From the NCBI GenBank assembly GCA_963751395.1, contig CAVVUC010000003.1, positions 558,001 through 622,000 on the forward strand: a DNA stretch of 64,000 nt, written 5' to 3'. The position numbers and the translations under genes were made by a program. The DNA comes from CAVVUC01 sp963751395 (GTDB lineage: Bacteria > Verrucomicrobiota > Verrucomicrobiia > Chthoniobacterales > Chthoniobacteraceae). The notes under the pieces were generated by a model. It saw only the letters and a program-made list of their open reading frames with translations, was not told the origin of the DNA and made no database searches. Each line of letters begins with the position of its first letter. Position 1 is the stretch's first letter. Positions 63,485-64,000 of the stretch are shown here, one piece after another.

Positions 63485-64000
63485 TCACCGCAGCGCCGCC
63501 ATCGTCACCGGATCCATGTCCTCGAACGCCTGGTTCTCGCCGCCCATTCCCCAGCAAAACGTGTAGCGGCCCGTGCCTGCGCCGGTATGGATCGACCAGC
63601 TTGGCGAGATCACGGCCTGCCGGTTGCCGATCACGAGATGCCGCGTCTCATCGGGCAGGCCCATGAAGTGCATGACGCGCGTCTCGGGTTTCATCGCGAA
63701 GTAGAGATAGACCTCCGAACGCCGCGTGTGTGTGTGGCAGGGCATCGTGTTCCAGACGCTCCCCTCGGCAAGCTCCGTGAAACCCATCACAAGCTGGCAG
63801 CTCGGGATGCCGTGCGGGTGGATGTATTTGTAAATCGTCCGCACGTTGCAGTCGGCCACGGTGCCGAGATTCACGGCTTCCGCATCGGCCTTCTTCGCGT
63901 GCTGGGTGGGATGCGTCGTGTGTGCCGGATAGCTCAGCAAATAAAAGGCCGCCGGGTCTGCCGCGTCCGCGCTCTCGAAACGAATCGCGCGGCTGCCGCG
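63485..64000 (-). CDS. kduI: 5-keto-4-deoxyuronate isomerase, C-terminal part (runs off the window)
   Basis: The minus-strand frame entering at 64000 reads FYLLSYPAHTTHPTQHAKKA, IYKYIHPHGIPSCQLVMGFT, GSVWNTMPCHTHTRRSEVYL and CWGMGGENQAFEDMDPVTMA. The cupin metal ligands are visible in MPCHTHTRRSEVYLYF. KduI converts 5-keto-4-deoxyuronate to 2,5-diketo-3-deoxygluconate, the step before KduD. About 172 codons are inside the window. Confidence 0.93.
   Translation of the reverse strand, partial: RGSRAIRFESADAADPAAFYLLSYPAHTTHPTQHAKKADAEAVNLGTVADCNVRTIYKYIHPHGIPSCQLVMGFTELAEGSVWNTMPCHTHTRRSEVYLYFAMKPETRVMHFMGLPDETRHLVIGNRQAVISPSWSIHTGAGTGRYTFCWGMGGENQAFEDMDPVTMAALR

Overview
The window is a chromosomal segment of a GC-rich Gram-negative bacterium, most likely a member of Verrucomicrobiota. 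This is inferred from the outer-membrane machinery (Mla, TamA/TamB), the dksA-like/rpmG/rpsR cluster, the type of integrated elements and the many dispersed palindromic repeats. No 16S gene or other decisive marker is present, so the assignment is an inference.

Layout. Positions 1-9130 hold housekeeping genes: the 5' end of carB, an mlaE-mlaF-mlaD lipid-transport operon, a YacL-type PIN/TRAM protein, a PUR-alpha-like protein, trpS, a long FucP-type sugar permease and a YhaM-like HD protein. A decayed IS1595-type transposase (about 9380-10010) follows. Positions 10161-20189 carry a START-like secreted protein, a minus-strand tamB-tamA-hydrolase operon, a YihY membrane protein and a CE7 esterase. 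Positions 20317-32434 form a plus-strand run: purA, uppS, an NtrC-type activator, a class IV aminotransferase, mfd, a SurA-like isomerase, pdxA and two ABC-2 permeases. Its spacers, and part of mfd itself, are built from short heptamer arrays and nested palindromes. Positions 32563-35561 hold dksA-like, rpmG, rpsR and rpsA. Positions 35668-43917 are a minus-strand block: a glycine-zipper lipoprotein, an unusual membrane protein/degenerate ABC/squalene-synthase-type operon, lepB, a TMTC-like TPR membrane protein, an MFS transporter and an unknown protein. alaS (44057-47350) is about 220 residues longer than usual because of in-frame insertions.

Positions 47351-61345 are an accessory region. 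It contains a broken ISNCY-type transposase, a phage head-protein fragment, a tRNA-Leu 3' fragment next to a tyrosine integrase, and a compact replication module (DNA-binding protein, primase with an in-frame amber, DUF3987 protein). It continues with a 521-residue gene of unknown, possibly mobile type, a DUF4258/DUF2283 pair, an intact 900-bp IS5-family element and an IS1380-type transposase broken by a 20-bp duplication. The last 2.7 kb are pectin/uronate catabolism (kduD and partial kduI) with hicBA and PIN toxin-antitoxin cassettes placed between them. The tail of kduI is duplicated on the far side of the PIN cassette.

Two patterns run through the window. First, dispersed palindromes and heptamer arrays supply start codons, stop codons, spacers, a signal-peptide core and in-frame protein inserts in essential genes. 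Second, five plus-strand core genes (sugar permease, uppS, ntrC-like, mfd, rpsA) each carry one to three single-base insertions that break the frame. No minus-strand core gene shows this. In essential genes these are more likely sequence errors than decay, but the uniform direction deserves a check.
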